Positions 7,686-15,615 of a stretch of 64,000 bases of DNA are shown here, piece after piece. Numbering within the stretch: position 1 is the stretch's first letter; every line of letters starts with the position of its first letter. A program made the position numbers and the translations under genes. Origin of the DNA: Rhodanobacteraceae bacterium (lineage in GTDB: Bacteria > Pseudomonadota > Gammaproteobacteria > Xanthomonadales > Rhodanobacteraceae). The notes under the pieces were generated by a model. That model saw only the letters and a program-made list of their open reading frames with translations, ran no database searches and was not told the origin of the DNA. Where the stretch lies: assembly GCA_004299555.1 (NCBI GenBank), contig SCQU01000023.1, positions 124,001 to 188,000 of the forward strand, written 5' to 3'.

Positions 7686-9548
7686 TCAGGCTGCATAACC
7701 GAAGCGTTCGATCCACGGGCGCAAGACGGGCAGCACCGCATCGAAGTGCTCGCGGTACGCCAACCAACGGCCGACGGCCGCGGCATTCACTGGGTGCGTG
7801 ACCTGGGTATAGCTCGGCGTCGCGATGAACTGCTTGCTCCGCGCGTGTGCCGCAAAGTCCTTCATCGGCGCGGCATCCCCGAGGTCCAGGAATTTTCCGA
7901 GGCGGGCAACCTCACCCTCGAACGCATTGACCACCGATTCATAACGCCACGTCAGCACGCATGGCGCGAACACTTCCAGGTGCGCGCAGCATTGTCCGAA
8001 CGCGTCCGCGTAGCCCCGCGCAAGCCGCGGCAGTGACGAACACATGGCCATGAACGCCGGTGAGCGAAACGCCTGCATGTAGCAACTCAGCACCACGTCG
8101 CACGGATGCCTGATGCACAGGATGATGCGCGCCGCGGGGAACAGCCGCAGGATCAGCGGCAGGCACAGCATGTTGAGCGGATTCTTGTCGATCAGCCGGC
8201 GCTGACCCAGATCCGGCAGCGTGTGTTGGACCAGTCGGCGATAGACAGCGCGCAATTGATCCGCATCGTCCTGGGTCAGGCGGGCCAGGTCAGCCGGATA
8301 ATGCTGGCCCGCGTGCTCCATGCGCTCGATCAGTTGATAGACATAACCGCGTTCATCCATCGAACAAAAATCAGGATGCGCGTCGAGCATCTGTTCCAGC
8401 AGGGTTGTACCCGAGCGCGGAAACCCGATCACGAACACCGGGCTGCGCAGCATGGAAGGGCCGCGCAAAGGGCACCATGCTGCGTAGGCCGCCGCATCGA
8501 CGGTCCGGTTCACCATCGGCAAGGGTTGGCCACGGGGTGCCGGCACGTCCGGGGTCGCCCGCCGGGCGATCGCCAGTTGCGCTGCATGGGCAACCGCAAG
8601 GGCCTTCCACGCAGCCTGACGATGAGACTGCCGGTCACACGCGACCGCCAGGCCAAAAGCGGCACTGGCGCGGCTCTCGTCCTCACCAGCCACGTCCAGC
8701 ACGCGCCGGTAAAGCGCAGCCGCGTCGCCGTGACGGCCCTCGCGCATCGCCACGACGGCATGGGCTCGCCAACCGTCGATGCGTGCTTGATCCGCATCCG
8801 CCGGCAACGCATCCAACGCATCCAGCGGCAACTGCTCCAGCTCGCGTCGCGCCTGCTCGAGCAGATTGTTCCGCTCGTACAGTGCGACGCGCTGCGCGGC
8901 GATACGCAGCCGCATCAACCCGGCCGCCGGCCCCGCAGGCAAGAGTGCTTGCGAGAGCACTTTCAGCGCCGTTTCCAGGCGCCCCAGCACGGACAATATC
9001 GAAGCCAGGACCAGCGCCTGCCCAGCGGGCTGGGGCGGCCAACCATCGGCGCCTTCGAGCATCGCCTCCTCGCCCTCAATGTTGCCGCATACATGGCACG
9101 CATGGGCCGCCTCCAGCCGCGCCTCGACAAAATGCGGCGCCAGGCGTACGGCGGCCAGCAGCACGTCGCGCGCCAGCGGCCAGCGCTGTTGCTGGATGTA
9201 GAGCAGGCCGAGGTTGTAGTGAACTTCGGCGTCACCCGGCGCAAGGGATTCCGCTTTCCGCAGCGCCCGTTCCGACGCGGCCAGGTCACCCGCCTGCCGG
9301 CAGGCCACCCCAAGGTTGTTCCAGTACGCGGAAACGCCCGGCCGCAAGCGCGACAGGCGCACAAAGGTTTCCGCGGCCTCAGCGTAGCGGCCGGTCTGCT
9401 GCCGCGCCAGACCCAACAACGCAAGTACCGGTTCGGATTGGGCGGCGGCTCCTTCGGCGTCCCGTGCGAGCGCGATGACCCGGTCGGGCCGGCCCGCGTT
9501 CCACGCGGCCATCATGGATCGGGCAAGGTCATCGGCCGATGTCGACAT
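7686..9548 (-). CDS. TPR-repeat sulfotransferase
   Basis: The 620-residue protein has an N-terminal half made of tetratricopeptide repeats (about 1-320, for example YWNNLGVACRQAGDLAASERAL and AEVHYNLGLLYIQQQRWPLA) and a C-terminal sulfotransferase domain. The phosphosulfate-binding loop for PAPS is FPRSGTTLLEQMLDAHP near residue 375, and the second site is IILCIRHPCDVVLSCYMQAF. No signal peptide is visible, so it is likely cytoplasmic. Family members transfer sulfate from PAPS to protein or glycan acceptors, with the TPRs thought to bind the acceptor; the acceptor here is unknown. The gene lies 108 bp downstream of a TonB-dependent receptor on the same strand, with a terminator hairpin between them. 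Confidence 0.88.
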   Translation of the reverse strand: MSTSADDLARSMMAAWNAGRPDRVIALARDAEGAAAQSEPVLALLGLARQQTGRYAEAAETFVRLSRLRPGVSAYWNNLGVACRQAGDLAASERALRKAESLAPGDAEVHYNLGLLYIQQQRWPLARDVLLAAVRLAPHFVEARLEAAHACHVCGNIEGEEAMLEGADGWPPQPAGQALVLASILSVLGRLETALKVLSQALLPAGPAAGLMRLRIAAQRVALYERNNLLEQARRELEQLPLDALDALPADADQARIDGWRAHAVVAMREGRHGDAAALYRRVLDVAGEDESRASAAFGLAVACDRQSHRQAAWKALAVAHAAQLAIARRATPDVPAPRGQPLPMVNRTVDAAAYAAWCPLRGPSMLRSPVFVIGFPRSGTTLLEQMLDAHPDFCSMDERGYVYQLIERMEHAGQHYPADLARLTQDDADQLRAVYRRLVQHTLPDLGQRRLIDKNPLNMLCLPLILRLFPAARIILCIRHPCDVVLSCYMQAFRSPAFMAMCSSLPRLARGYADAFGQCCAHLEVFAPCVLTWRYESVVNAFEGEVARLGKFLDLGDAAPMKDFAAHARSKQFIATPSYTQVTHPVNAAAVGRWLAYREHFDAVLPVLRPWIERFGYAA

Positions 9549-9590
9549 TCGACTTCAATCCATCGTCCACGGGGCGTTTCAGTGTAGCCA

Positions 9591-9620
9591 AGAAAAAGGG
9601 CGCCGCTTGCGCGGCGCCCT
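9591..9620 (-). terminator. Rho-independent terminator after the TonB receptor gene
   Basis: A perfect 10-bp stem (9597-9606 with 9611-9620, tetraloop) is followed on the minus strand by a T5 run at 9593-9597. It lies about 40 bp past the receptor stop and upstream of the sulfotransferase start, so it would end or attenuate transcription between the two. Confidence 0.8.
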
Positions 9621-9656
9621 GCGTGGTTCATTTCCGTATTCAAGGGCCAAAAGGGC

Positions 9657-12509
9657 CTAGAACTTCAGCGTCGCCCGCGCCCAGTAGTAACGCCCCATCA
9701 CATCGTAGGTCGCCGTGTCGGTATTGACCTGGCCGTTCTGGTACCACAGCGGTGGGCGCCGGTTGAACACGTTGTCGACGCCGACATCGAACCGCGTATG
9801 GATCGCCGGCACGGCGTACCCAAGCTGGACGTCGTTGTAGACCACTGACGCCATCGCGAGGCTCGCGTTGGTCAGGGCATCCGCATTCAATGCGGTCACG
9901 GGACTGATGTAGCGCGCCCGCCACTGCCCATCCCACTGGTCACGCGTCCAGTTCAGCGTCGCCGTGGCACGCCAACGGGCAATGTTGCCGAACTGGGTGG
10001 TGAGCGTCCCCGCGTACTCGCTCGTCGTAGCGCCCGGCTGGCCCGGTGTCGCATCGTTCTTGTAGGTCGACACATAGCTGGTTGCCAAACCCACCTTGAA
10101 GTCGCCCGGATTCACGCCGCCGAAGTCGAAATGCGGCAGCTTGTAGTTCAGTGTGAAATCAATCCCACTGGTGCTGAGGCTGCCAAGGTTCACGACGGGC
10201 GTATCGATAAAGAACACCTCACCCGGATTCGAAGTGGCAGCGCCCCGGCGGTGGATGAACGAGCAGAAGGGGCTCGCACTGTTGTCAAAGCAGGAGTTGA
10301 CCACGGTGATGCCCGAGATCGGTACCAGCGTGTCGTACAGGTAGATGTGCCAGAAATCGAGACTGGTGTTCAAGCCTGGCGCCCAGCTCGGGTCGTACAC
10401 CAGGCCGAAATCGACCGACTTGCCATGTTCGGGCTTGAGGTTGCTACCCACCACGCCGGCACCCGAGTAGTAGGTATTGACCTGCGCCTGGCTGTTGCCA
10501 GTCCAGTTGGGCGGTACGAACTGACACGCCGCCGCATGTTGTGCGAGTTGCCCGGGCGTGAGCCCCACGCACGGGTCATTCAGCGTTGGCTGCACCAGCG
10601 AGCGCCCGTCGTACAGCTGATCAAGGTCGGGCGCGCGGAAGACCTGCGAAATGGTGCCGCGGACCAGGAGATCCTGGATCGGCCGCCATTCGAGCGCAAT
10701 CTTGCCGTTGGTGGTCGAGCCCGCGGTGTTGTAGTCGGAATACCGCACGCCCACGTCAAGGTTCAACGAGTACGCACCCGGCACATCCTTCAGCAGCGGG
10801 ATCAGGCCTTCGGCAAAGGCTTCCTTCACGTTGTCGCTGCCGCGGCCGGGTGAGCCGCAGGCTTCCTGCAGGATGCCGCAACTGGCCGTGGCCGGATCCA
10901 GTACCGCGAACGGGTCGACCGTGTAATTCATCGAGTCCTTGCGATACAACGCGCCGACCGCCAACTGTACGGTGCCTGCCGGCAGGTCAAACAGATTGCC
11001 ATTGGCACCGGCACTGATCTGGCGCAGAGTCTCGTACTTCTGGTACGTGGCGGTCACCGCACCCGCATCCAGCGCAGCGCCCTCGCTGGCCTGATCGAAA
11101 ATGTTGGCGCCAGCGTCGATGGCCGCATTCAAGGCGGGTATCGAGAGCTCGTGTTCATCACGTTGGGTACGCGCGGTGTGGCCATAGTCAAGTGTAACGT
11201 TCCAGTTCCAGCTACTCTGACCAATGCTGCCCTTCAGGCCGCCAATCGCCTGACCGGTGCTGGTGGTATAGGGGTGAATACGCGTACCCACGCCCGTGAG
11301 CCGGGTCTGGAAACGCTTGCCGCTCAGCGGGTCGCCCGGAATCGGGTCGCGGCTGAAGGTGACACCAAACGGGTTGAACGGCGCAGTCGCGGGAACGATC
11401 ACGCCATCCTGGGTGCCGACCGGCGGCGCGGCATCGAGGCCTGCGGATGTCGTGTGGTTGTAGAAAGCGTCGATGAACGCGGTGATGTTGTCGGTGAGGT
11501 TGTAGCTGCCAAGCACAAATCCGTTGACGCGCTGCTGTTCCACCTGCAGGAAATTGTAGGCGGCGTAGTTGAACGTGTCGTTGGGGCCGACGCAACGGTA
11601 GTCGCTCAGGCTTGACCCGTTGCCCGATGCCAGCGTCACGTTGCCGGTTGCCACCCCGTGGGATGGCGCGCACGGAAACTGCGCGGTCAAGGCATCCGGG
11701 ACCTGCATCATGCCGGTCGGGATCGAGCTGGAACCGGCCACGCTTACCGCACCGCCGTAGAGATACAACTGCGCCTTCGAGAAATCGCGCCGGGTGGCCG
11801 GCACCGCGTCGTACTTGTTGAAACCGATACCGCCAACGAGGTTGTACTTGTTGCCACTATGCCCCATGGTGAGCTCGAATCCGCGGCGCTGGCCATCGCC
11901 GTGGCTGGAAATGCCATCCGTAAAGTCCAGCTCCGCACCATTGAAATTGTGCCGCAAAAGGATGTTCACGACGCCGCCCACGGCATCGGAGCCGTAGGTC
12001 GTCGAGGCGCCTTCGGCCAGCACGTCGATCCTTTGCACCATGCTCTCGGGGATCAGATTCATGTCGGCGTTCAGCATGCGCTGGCCGTCGATCAGCACCA
12101 GCGTGCGGCCGGTGCCAAGGCCCCGCAGCGACACGCGCGACGCGCCATCGCCGCCTTCGGTCAACGGCGTCGCGACACCGCCGCCGTTGGAGTTGTTGTG
12201 GGTGTTGGTGGCGTTGCCGCGGATACTCGGCAGTTGCTGCACCACGTCGCCGAGGATCGGCTTGCCGGAACTGGTGATCGCCTCGCGGTCGAGCGTGGTG
12301 ACCGGGCTCGCGGTTTCAACGTCGACGCGGCGGATCAGCGAACCGGTGACCACGATCGTCTGCAGGGTTTTCGTCTGGCCCTTGCTGGTGGACTGGGTTT
12401 GCGGCGCCGCCGGCGCCTGCTGCGCCTGCGCGAGGCCCGTGGCCGCGACGATACCCGCCGCCAGACCCACCTGCACGGCGAACGACAAACGATTCATTCT
12501 ACGGTTCAT
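9657..12509 (-). CDS. TonB-dependent outer membrane receptor
   Basis: The 950-residue protein is an outer membrane beta-barrel receptor that imports a ligand with energy from TonB-ExbBD. From ATG 12509, preceded by GGGGAG, it has a signal peptide (MNRRMNRLSFAVQVGLAAG, cleavage probably after AQA near residue 30), a TonB-box-like LQTIVVTGSLI, and a plug domain (about 50-170, with SRVSLRGLGTGRTLVLIDGQ and GSDAVGGVVNILL). The 22-strand barrel follows and ends in an aromatic residue (RATLKF), the usual BamA signal. It belongs to the large receptors, often over 900 residues, that are abundant in Xanthomonadales and commonly take up oligosaccharides or peptides; the ligand is unknown. No FUR-like or cobalamin-riboswitch feature was seen upstream. 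Confidence 0.92.
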   Translation of the reverse strand: MNRRMNRLSFAVQVGLAAGIVAATGLAQAQQAPAAPQTQSTSKGQTKTLQTIVVTGSLIRRVDVETASPVTTLDREAITSSGKPILGDVVQQLPSIRGNATNTHNNSNGGGVATPLTEGGDGASRVSLRGLGTGRTLVLIDGQRMLNADMNLIPESMVQRIDVLAEGASTTYGSDAVGGVVNILLRHNFNGAELDFTDGISSHGDGQRRGFELTMGHSGNKYNLVGGIGFNKYDAVPATRRDFSKAQLYLYGGAVSVAGSSSIPTGMMQVPDALTAQFPCAPSHGVATGNVTLASGNGSSLSDYRCVGPNDTFNYAAYNFLQVEQQRVNGFVLGSYNLTDNITAFIDAFYNHTTSAGLDAAPPVGTQDGVIVPATAPFNPFGVTFSRDPIPGDPLSGKRFQTRLTGVGTRIHPYTTSTGQAIGGLKGSIGQSSWNWNVTLDYGHTARTQRDEHELSIPALNAAIDAGANIFDQASEGAALDAGAVTATYQKYETLRQISAGANGNLFDLPAGTVQLAVGALYRKDSMNYTVDPFAVLDPATASCGILQEACGSPGRGSDNVKEAFAEGLIPLLKDVPGAYSLNLDVGVRYSDYNTAGSTTNGKIALEWRPIQDLLVRGTISQVFRAPDLDQLYDGRSLVQPTLNDPCVGLTPGQLAQHAAACQFVPPNWTGNSQAQVNTYYSGAGVVGSNLKPEHGKSVDFGLVYDPSWAPGLNTSLDFWHIYLYDTLVPISGITVVNSCFDNSASPFCSFIHRRGAATSNPGEVFFIDTPVVNLGSLSTSGIDFTLNYKLPHFDFGGVNPGDFKVGLATSYVSTYKNDATPGQPGATTSEYAGTLTTQFGNIARWRATATLNWTRDQWDGQWRARYISPVTALNADALTNASLAMASVVYNDVQLGYAVPAIHTRFDVGVDNVFNRRPPLWYQNGQVNTDTATYDVMGRYYWARATLKF

Positions 12510-12789
12510 ATGCACTCCCCGACACCTGTGGACTACGCGTCGATGCAATGCACACATCGCATCGGCATTGGATGACCTGCCAACTTGCCCCGCGCGACTG
12601 GCCCCCTGAACCGGCGCGGGCTCGAGCATACTCGAACCCACGGCGCGCGGCAATCACGCCACGTTGGCTTTGCAATAACCTGCGGTAATCAGGCGCCGAA
12701 AAGCCACCTGCCGGCGACGACCTGTCGCGTCCTTCGCGGGGCATGCCCGTCACGACGCGCCTCACGCTGGCGCGCGCGAGCTGCACCCG

Positions 12790-12817
12790 CTTGCCATCGG
12801 CCAAACCGCCCCCACCT
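12790..12817 (+). promoter_or_regulatory. Candidate sigma-32 heat-shock promoter for hslVU
   Basis: CTTGCCA at 12790-12796, a 13-base spacer, then CCCCACCT at 12810-12817 fit the heat-shock consensus (CTTGAAA, 13-17 bases, CCCCATNT) with two mismatches in the -35 box and one in the -10 box. The predicted transcript would start about 20 bases before hslV. The rest of the 337-bp gap (12510-12846) shows nothing else that I can name. Confidence 0.45.
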
Positions 12818-12846
12818 CATTTGGCGTCCACCGCCACGAGGCCGCC

Positions 12847-13383
12847 ATGGAATCCTTCCACGCCACCACCATCCTGTCGATACGCAAGGGCGACAAGGTC
12901 GTCCTTGGCGGCGACGGCCAGGTCACGCTCGGCAACACCATCGTCAAGGCCAATGCGCGCAAGATCCGCCGGCTGGGCAAGAACGCGGACGTACTGGCGG
13001 GCTTTGCCGGTGCCACGGCCGACGCGTTCACGCTGTTTGAACTCTTCGAGGACAAGCTGGCCAAGCACAACGGCCAGCTGACGCGCGCCGCGGTCGAAAT
13101 GGCCAAGGAATGGCGCACCGACCGCCGCCTCGGCCGGCTGGAGGCCATGCTGGCCGTCGCCGACAAGGAAGCATCCCTGCTGATTTCCGGCAACGGCGAC
13201 GTGCTGGAACCCGAGCACGGCCTGATCGCCATCGGCTCGGGCGGACCCTACGCGCAGGCCGCGGCGCGGGCCCTGATGGAAAACTCGGACATGGATGTCC
13301 GTACGATCGTCGAAAAGGCGCTTGGCATCGCCGGCGACATCTGCATCTACACCAACCACAACGTGACGATCGAAGAACTCTGA
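12847..13383 (+). CDS. hslV: ATP-dependent protease subunit HslV
   Basis: HslV is the proteolytic core of the HslUV complex, a two-ring dodecamer related to proteasome beta subunits. The 178-residue product carries the sequence [24 protein letters not shown]. The mature nucleophile must be the first Thr of TTIL (T7), so residues 1-6 (MESFHA) are a short propeptide to be removed, unlike E. coli where only Met precedes the Thr. K33-region residues ([14 protein letters not shown]) and the C-terminal [16 protein letters not shown] are typical. hslU starts 9 bp after the stop. Confidence 0.96.
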   Translation: MESFHATTILSIRKGDKVVLGGDGQVTLGNTIVKANARKIRRLGKNADVLAGFAGATADAFTLFELFEDKLAKHNGQLTRAAVEMAKEWRTDRRLGRLEAMLAVADKEASLLISGNGDVLEPEHGLIAIGSGGPYAQAAARALMENSDMDVRTIVEKALGIAGDICIYTNHNVTIEEL

Positions 13384-13391
13384 GAAAGGCA

Positions 13392-14732
13392 ATGAGCGAA
13401 CTCACACCCCGCGAAATCGTCAACGAACTCGACCACTTCATCATCGGCCAGGACAACGCCAAGCGCGCCGTCGCGATCGCGCTGCGCGACCGCTGGCGCC
13501 GGATGCAACTGGACCCCGCGTTCCGCGACGAAGTCACGCCAAAGAACATCCTCATGATCGGGCCGACCGGCGTTGGCAAGACCGAAATCGCACGTCGGCT
13601 GGCAACCCTGGCGGGCGCGCCGTTCGTGAAGATTGAAGCCACCAAGTTCACCGAGGTCGGCTACGTCGGCAAGGACGTCGATTCGATCGTGCGCGACCTC
13701 GCGGACGTCGCCTACAAGCTCACGCGCGACCAGGCCAAGGCCCGCGTGATGAGCCAGGCCGAGGAACACGCCGACGAGCGCATCCTCGACGCCTTGCTGC
13801 CCAAACGCGAAGGCAGCGGCGGCTGGGACGGCGAAGGCGACGCCCAGCTCGAACACGACTCCGGCACGCGCATGAAACTGCGCAAGCAGTTGCACGAAGG
13901 CGCGCTGGACGAGCGTGAGATCGAACTCGAATTGGCGGCCAGCGTGGGCGTTGAAATCATGGCGCCGCCGGGCATGGAGGAAATGAGCCAGCAGCTGCGT
14001 TCGATGTTCCAGAACATGGGCGGCGGCAAGACCCAGAAGCGCAAGCTCAAGATCAAGGCCGCGCGGCCGCTGCTGATCGACGAGGAAGCCGGCAAGCTCC
14101 TGAACGACGATGAGCTGCGGACGCAGGCGGTCGAGAACGCCGAACAGAACGGCATCGTCTTCATCGATGAAATCGACAAGGTCGCACAGCGCAGCGACTG
14201 GGGCGGTGCGGGCGTATCGCGCGAAGGCGTGCAGCGGGACCTGCTGCCGCTGGTGGAAGGTTCGACGGTGTCGACCAAGTACGGCCCGGTCAAGACCGAC
14301 CATGTGCTCTTCATCGCCTCCGGTGCGTTCTCGATGGCCAAGCCGTCGGACCTCATTCCCGAGCTGCAGGGCCGCCTGCCGATCCGGGTCGAACTGTCGG
14401 CGCTGTCGGTCGAGGACTTCAAGCGCATCCTGAAAGAACCCCACAATGCGCTGACCAAGCAGTACACGGCGATGCTCGGTACCGAAGGTGTCACCCTCGA
14501 ATTCACCGACGCTGGCGTCGTCCGCCTGGCCGAGGTGGCCTTCAAGGTCAACGAGACCACCGAGAATATCGGCGCCCGCCGGCTGCAGACGGTGATGGAA
14601 CGCCTGCTGGAGACGATCTCCTTCGAGGCGGCCGACAACAATGGCGCAAAATACTCGATTGACGCCGAATACGTCGATAAAAACCTCAAAGATCTGGCAT
14701 CCAACGAAGATCTGTCACGCTATATCCTGTGA
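13392..14732 (+). CDS. hslU: ATPase subunit HslU of the HslUV protease
   Basis: HslU is the AAA+ unfoldase that feeds substrates into HslV. The protein has 446 residues from ATG 13392. The Walker A loop is GPTGVGKT (57-64), with IIGQ just before it and the Walker B segment as [10 protein letters not shown] near residue 255. The inserted I-domain occupies about residues 110-240 (charged, with [20 protein letters not shown]). The pore loop lies in [10 protein letters not shown], and the C-terminal DLSRYIL tail that docks into HslV is intact. It shares an operon with hslV and is followed by a strong hairpin. Confidence 0.97.
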   Translation: MSELTPREIVNELDHFIIGQDNAKRAVAIALRDRWRRMQLDPAFRDEVTPKNILMIGPTGVGKTEIARRLATLAGAPFVKIEATKFTEVGYVGKDVDSIVRDLADVAYKLTRDQAKARVMSQAEEHADERILDALLPKREGSGGWDGEGDAQLEHDSGTRMKLRKQLHEGALDEREIELELAASVGVEIMAPPGMEEMSQQLRSMFQNMGGGKTQKRKLKIKAARPLLIDEEAGKLLNDDELRTQAVENAEQNGIVFIDEIDKVAQRSDWGGAGVSREGVQRDLLPLVEGSTVSTKYGPVKTDHVLFIASGAFSMAKPSDLIPELQGRLPIRVELSALSVEDFKRILKEPHNALTKQYTAMLGTEGVTLEFTDAGVVRLAEVAFKVNETTENIGARRLQTVMERLLETISFEAADNNGAKYSIDAEYVDKNLKDLASNEDLSRYIL

Positions 14733-14737
14733 GACGT

Positions 14738-14764
14738 GGGGCCGGGCAACGCCTGCCCGGCCCC
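14738..14764 (+). terminator. Perfect 11-bp GC hairpin after hslU
   Basis: GGGGCCGGGCA (14738-14748) and TGCCCGGCCCC (14754-14764) form a perfect stem with a five-base loop six bases past the hslU stop. No T run follows, so it is either an imperfect terminator or an mRNA-stabilising hairpin. The next gene starts 15 bases later. Confidence 0.5.
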
Positions 14765-14778
14765 GCTAGAATGGCGCC

Positions 14779-15393
14779 ATGGGCAAGGTACTGAAATTCC
14801 AACCCTCCAATCCGCGCGCACGTTTGCGCGGCGCACTGGAACGCGGCGAACTCATCCGCGTCTGGCGCACCGAGCTGGAGGAAGGCAGCTTTTGCGGCTA
14901 CCTCGCCGGGGTCGGCCGCGAATGGTTGCTGCTGTGGGTGGTCGGTGACCAGATCAGCTTTGACGGTCTGTACGCGATGCGCCTGGCCGACATCACCGAG
15001 GTCGAGGCCCCCGACAGCCACCACGTCTTCATGGAAAAAGCGCTGGCGATCCGCAACATCCATCCGCGCCTGCCGCGCGACTTTCCGCTGGATGACATCA
15101 CCCAGGTGGTGCGCGCGGCCGCGCAGTACGCGGCGGTCATGTGCGTGCACGTCGATACCGAGGATGAGCACGAGGTCTGCTACATCGGCCGCCCGCTTGG
15201 CATCGAGGACGATGGTTTCACCCTGCAGGAAATCACGCCCGACGCCGAATGGCTGCGCGAGCCCTCGTACTTTGGCTGGGACGAGGTCTCGACCGTCAGC
15301 TTTGATGAGCCTTACGCGCAGGTGCTGCTGGACGTCGCCGCGCAACCTCCGCGGATCGATTTTGCCGGATCCGGGTTCGGCGGCGTGCACTAG
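14779..15393 (+). CDS. Conserved-looking protein of unknown function
   Basis: The 204-residue product is soluble and acidic, without signal peptide or membrane segment. I do not recognise a named domain. The first half reads like a small beta-barrel fold that modulates a surface (LIRVWRTELEEGSFCGYLAGVGREWLLLWVVGDQISFDGLYAMRLADITEVE), reminiscent of Sm-like or regulatory beta proteins. This is followed by an aromatic-acidic C-terminal part (DAEWLREPSYFGWDEVSTVSFDEPYAQVLL). The protein is probably real: the start ATG 14779 sits well, codon use is like the neighbours, and it keeps one frame for 615 bases. It lies between hslU and mprF on the same strand; no function can be inferred from that. 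Confidence 0.6.
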   Translation: MGKVLKFQPSNPRARLRGALERGELIRVWRTELEEGSFCGYLAGVGREWLLLWVVGDQISFDGLYAMRLADITEVEAPDSHHVFMEKALAIRNIHPRLPRDFPLDDITQVVRAAAQYAAVMCVHVDTEDEHEVCYIGRPLGIEDDGFTLQEITPDAEWLREPSYFGWDEVSTVSFDEPYAQVLLDVAAQPPRIDFAGSGFGGVH

Positions 15394-15615
15394 TGGGAGG
15401 CTGACCCATGACCGCCGCCTGGCGCGAAACCGCAACCGCGGTGGGCGCGTCGGGTCAGCCAACACCAGCACGGCCTTCCATAGCCTGACGTTCCGCGACG
15501 CCCTCGCCGCCCGATACCGTTCGCTCGGCTGAGTGGGCCCGGCAACGCGGGCGTTCACGGACGGTCGGCACGGGTGCCGTAAACTACTTGCTGCCCAGGG
15601 GAAGGTGCCAATCGC

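Noticed and set aside
15408-15488. A 26-codon frame with ATG and GGGAGG upstream between the unknown gene and mprF
   Set aside because: Too short, no similarity I recognise, and its composition is not clearly coding; the site may be chance.
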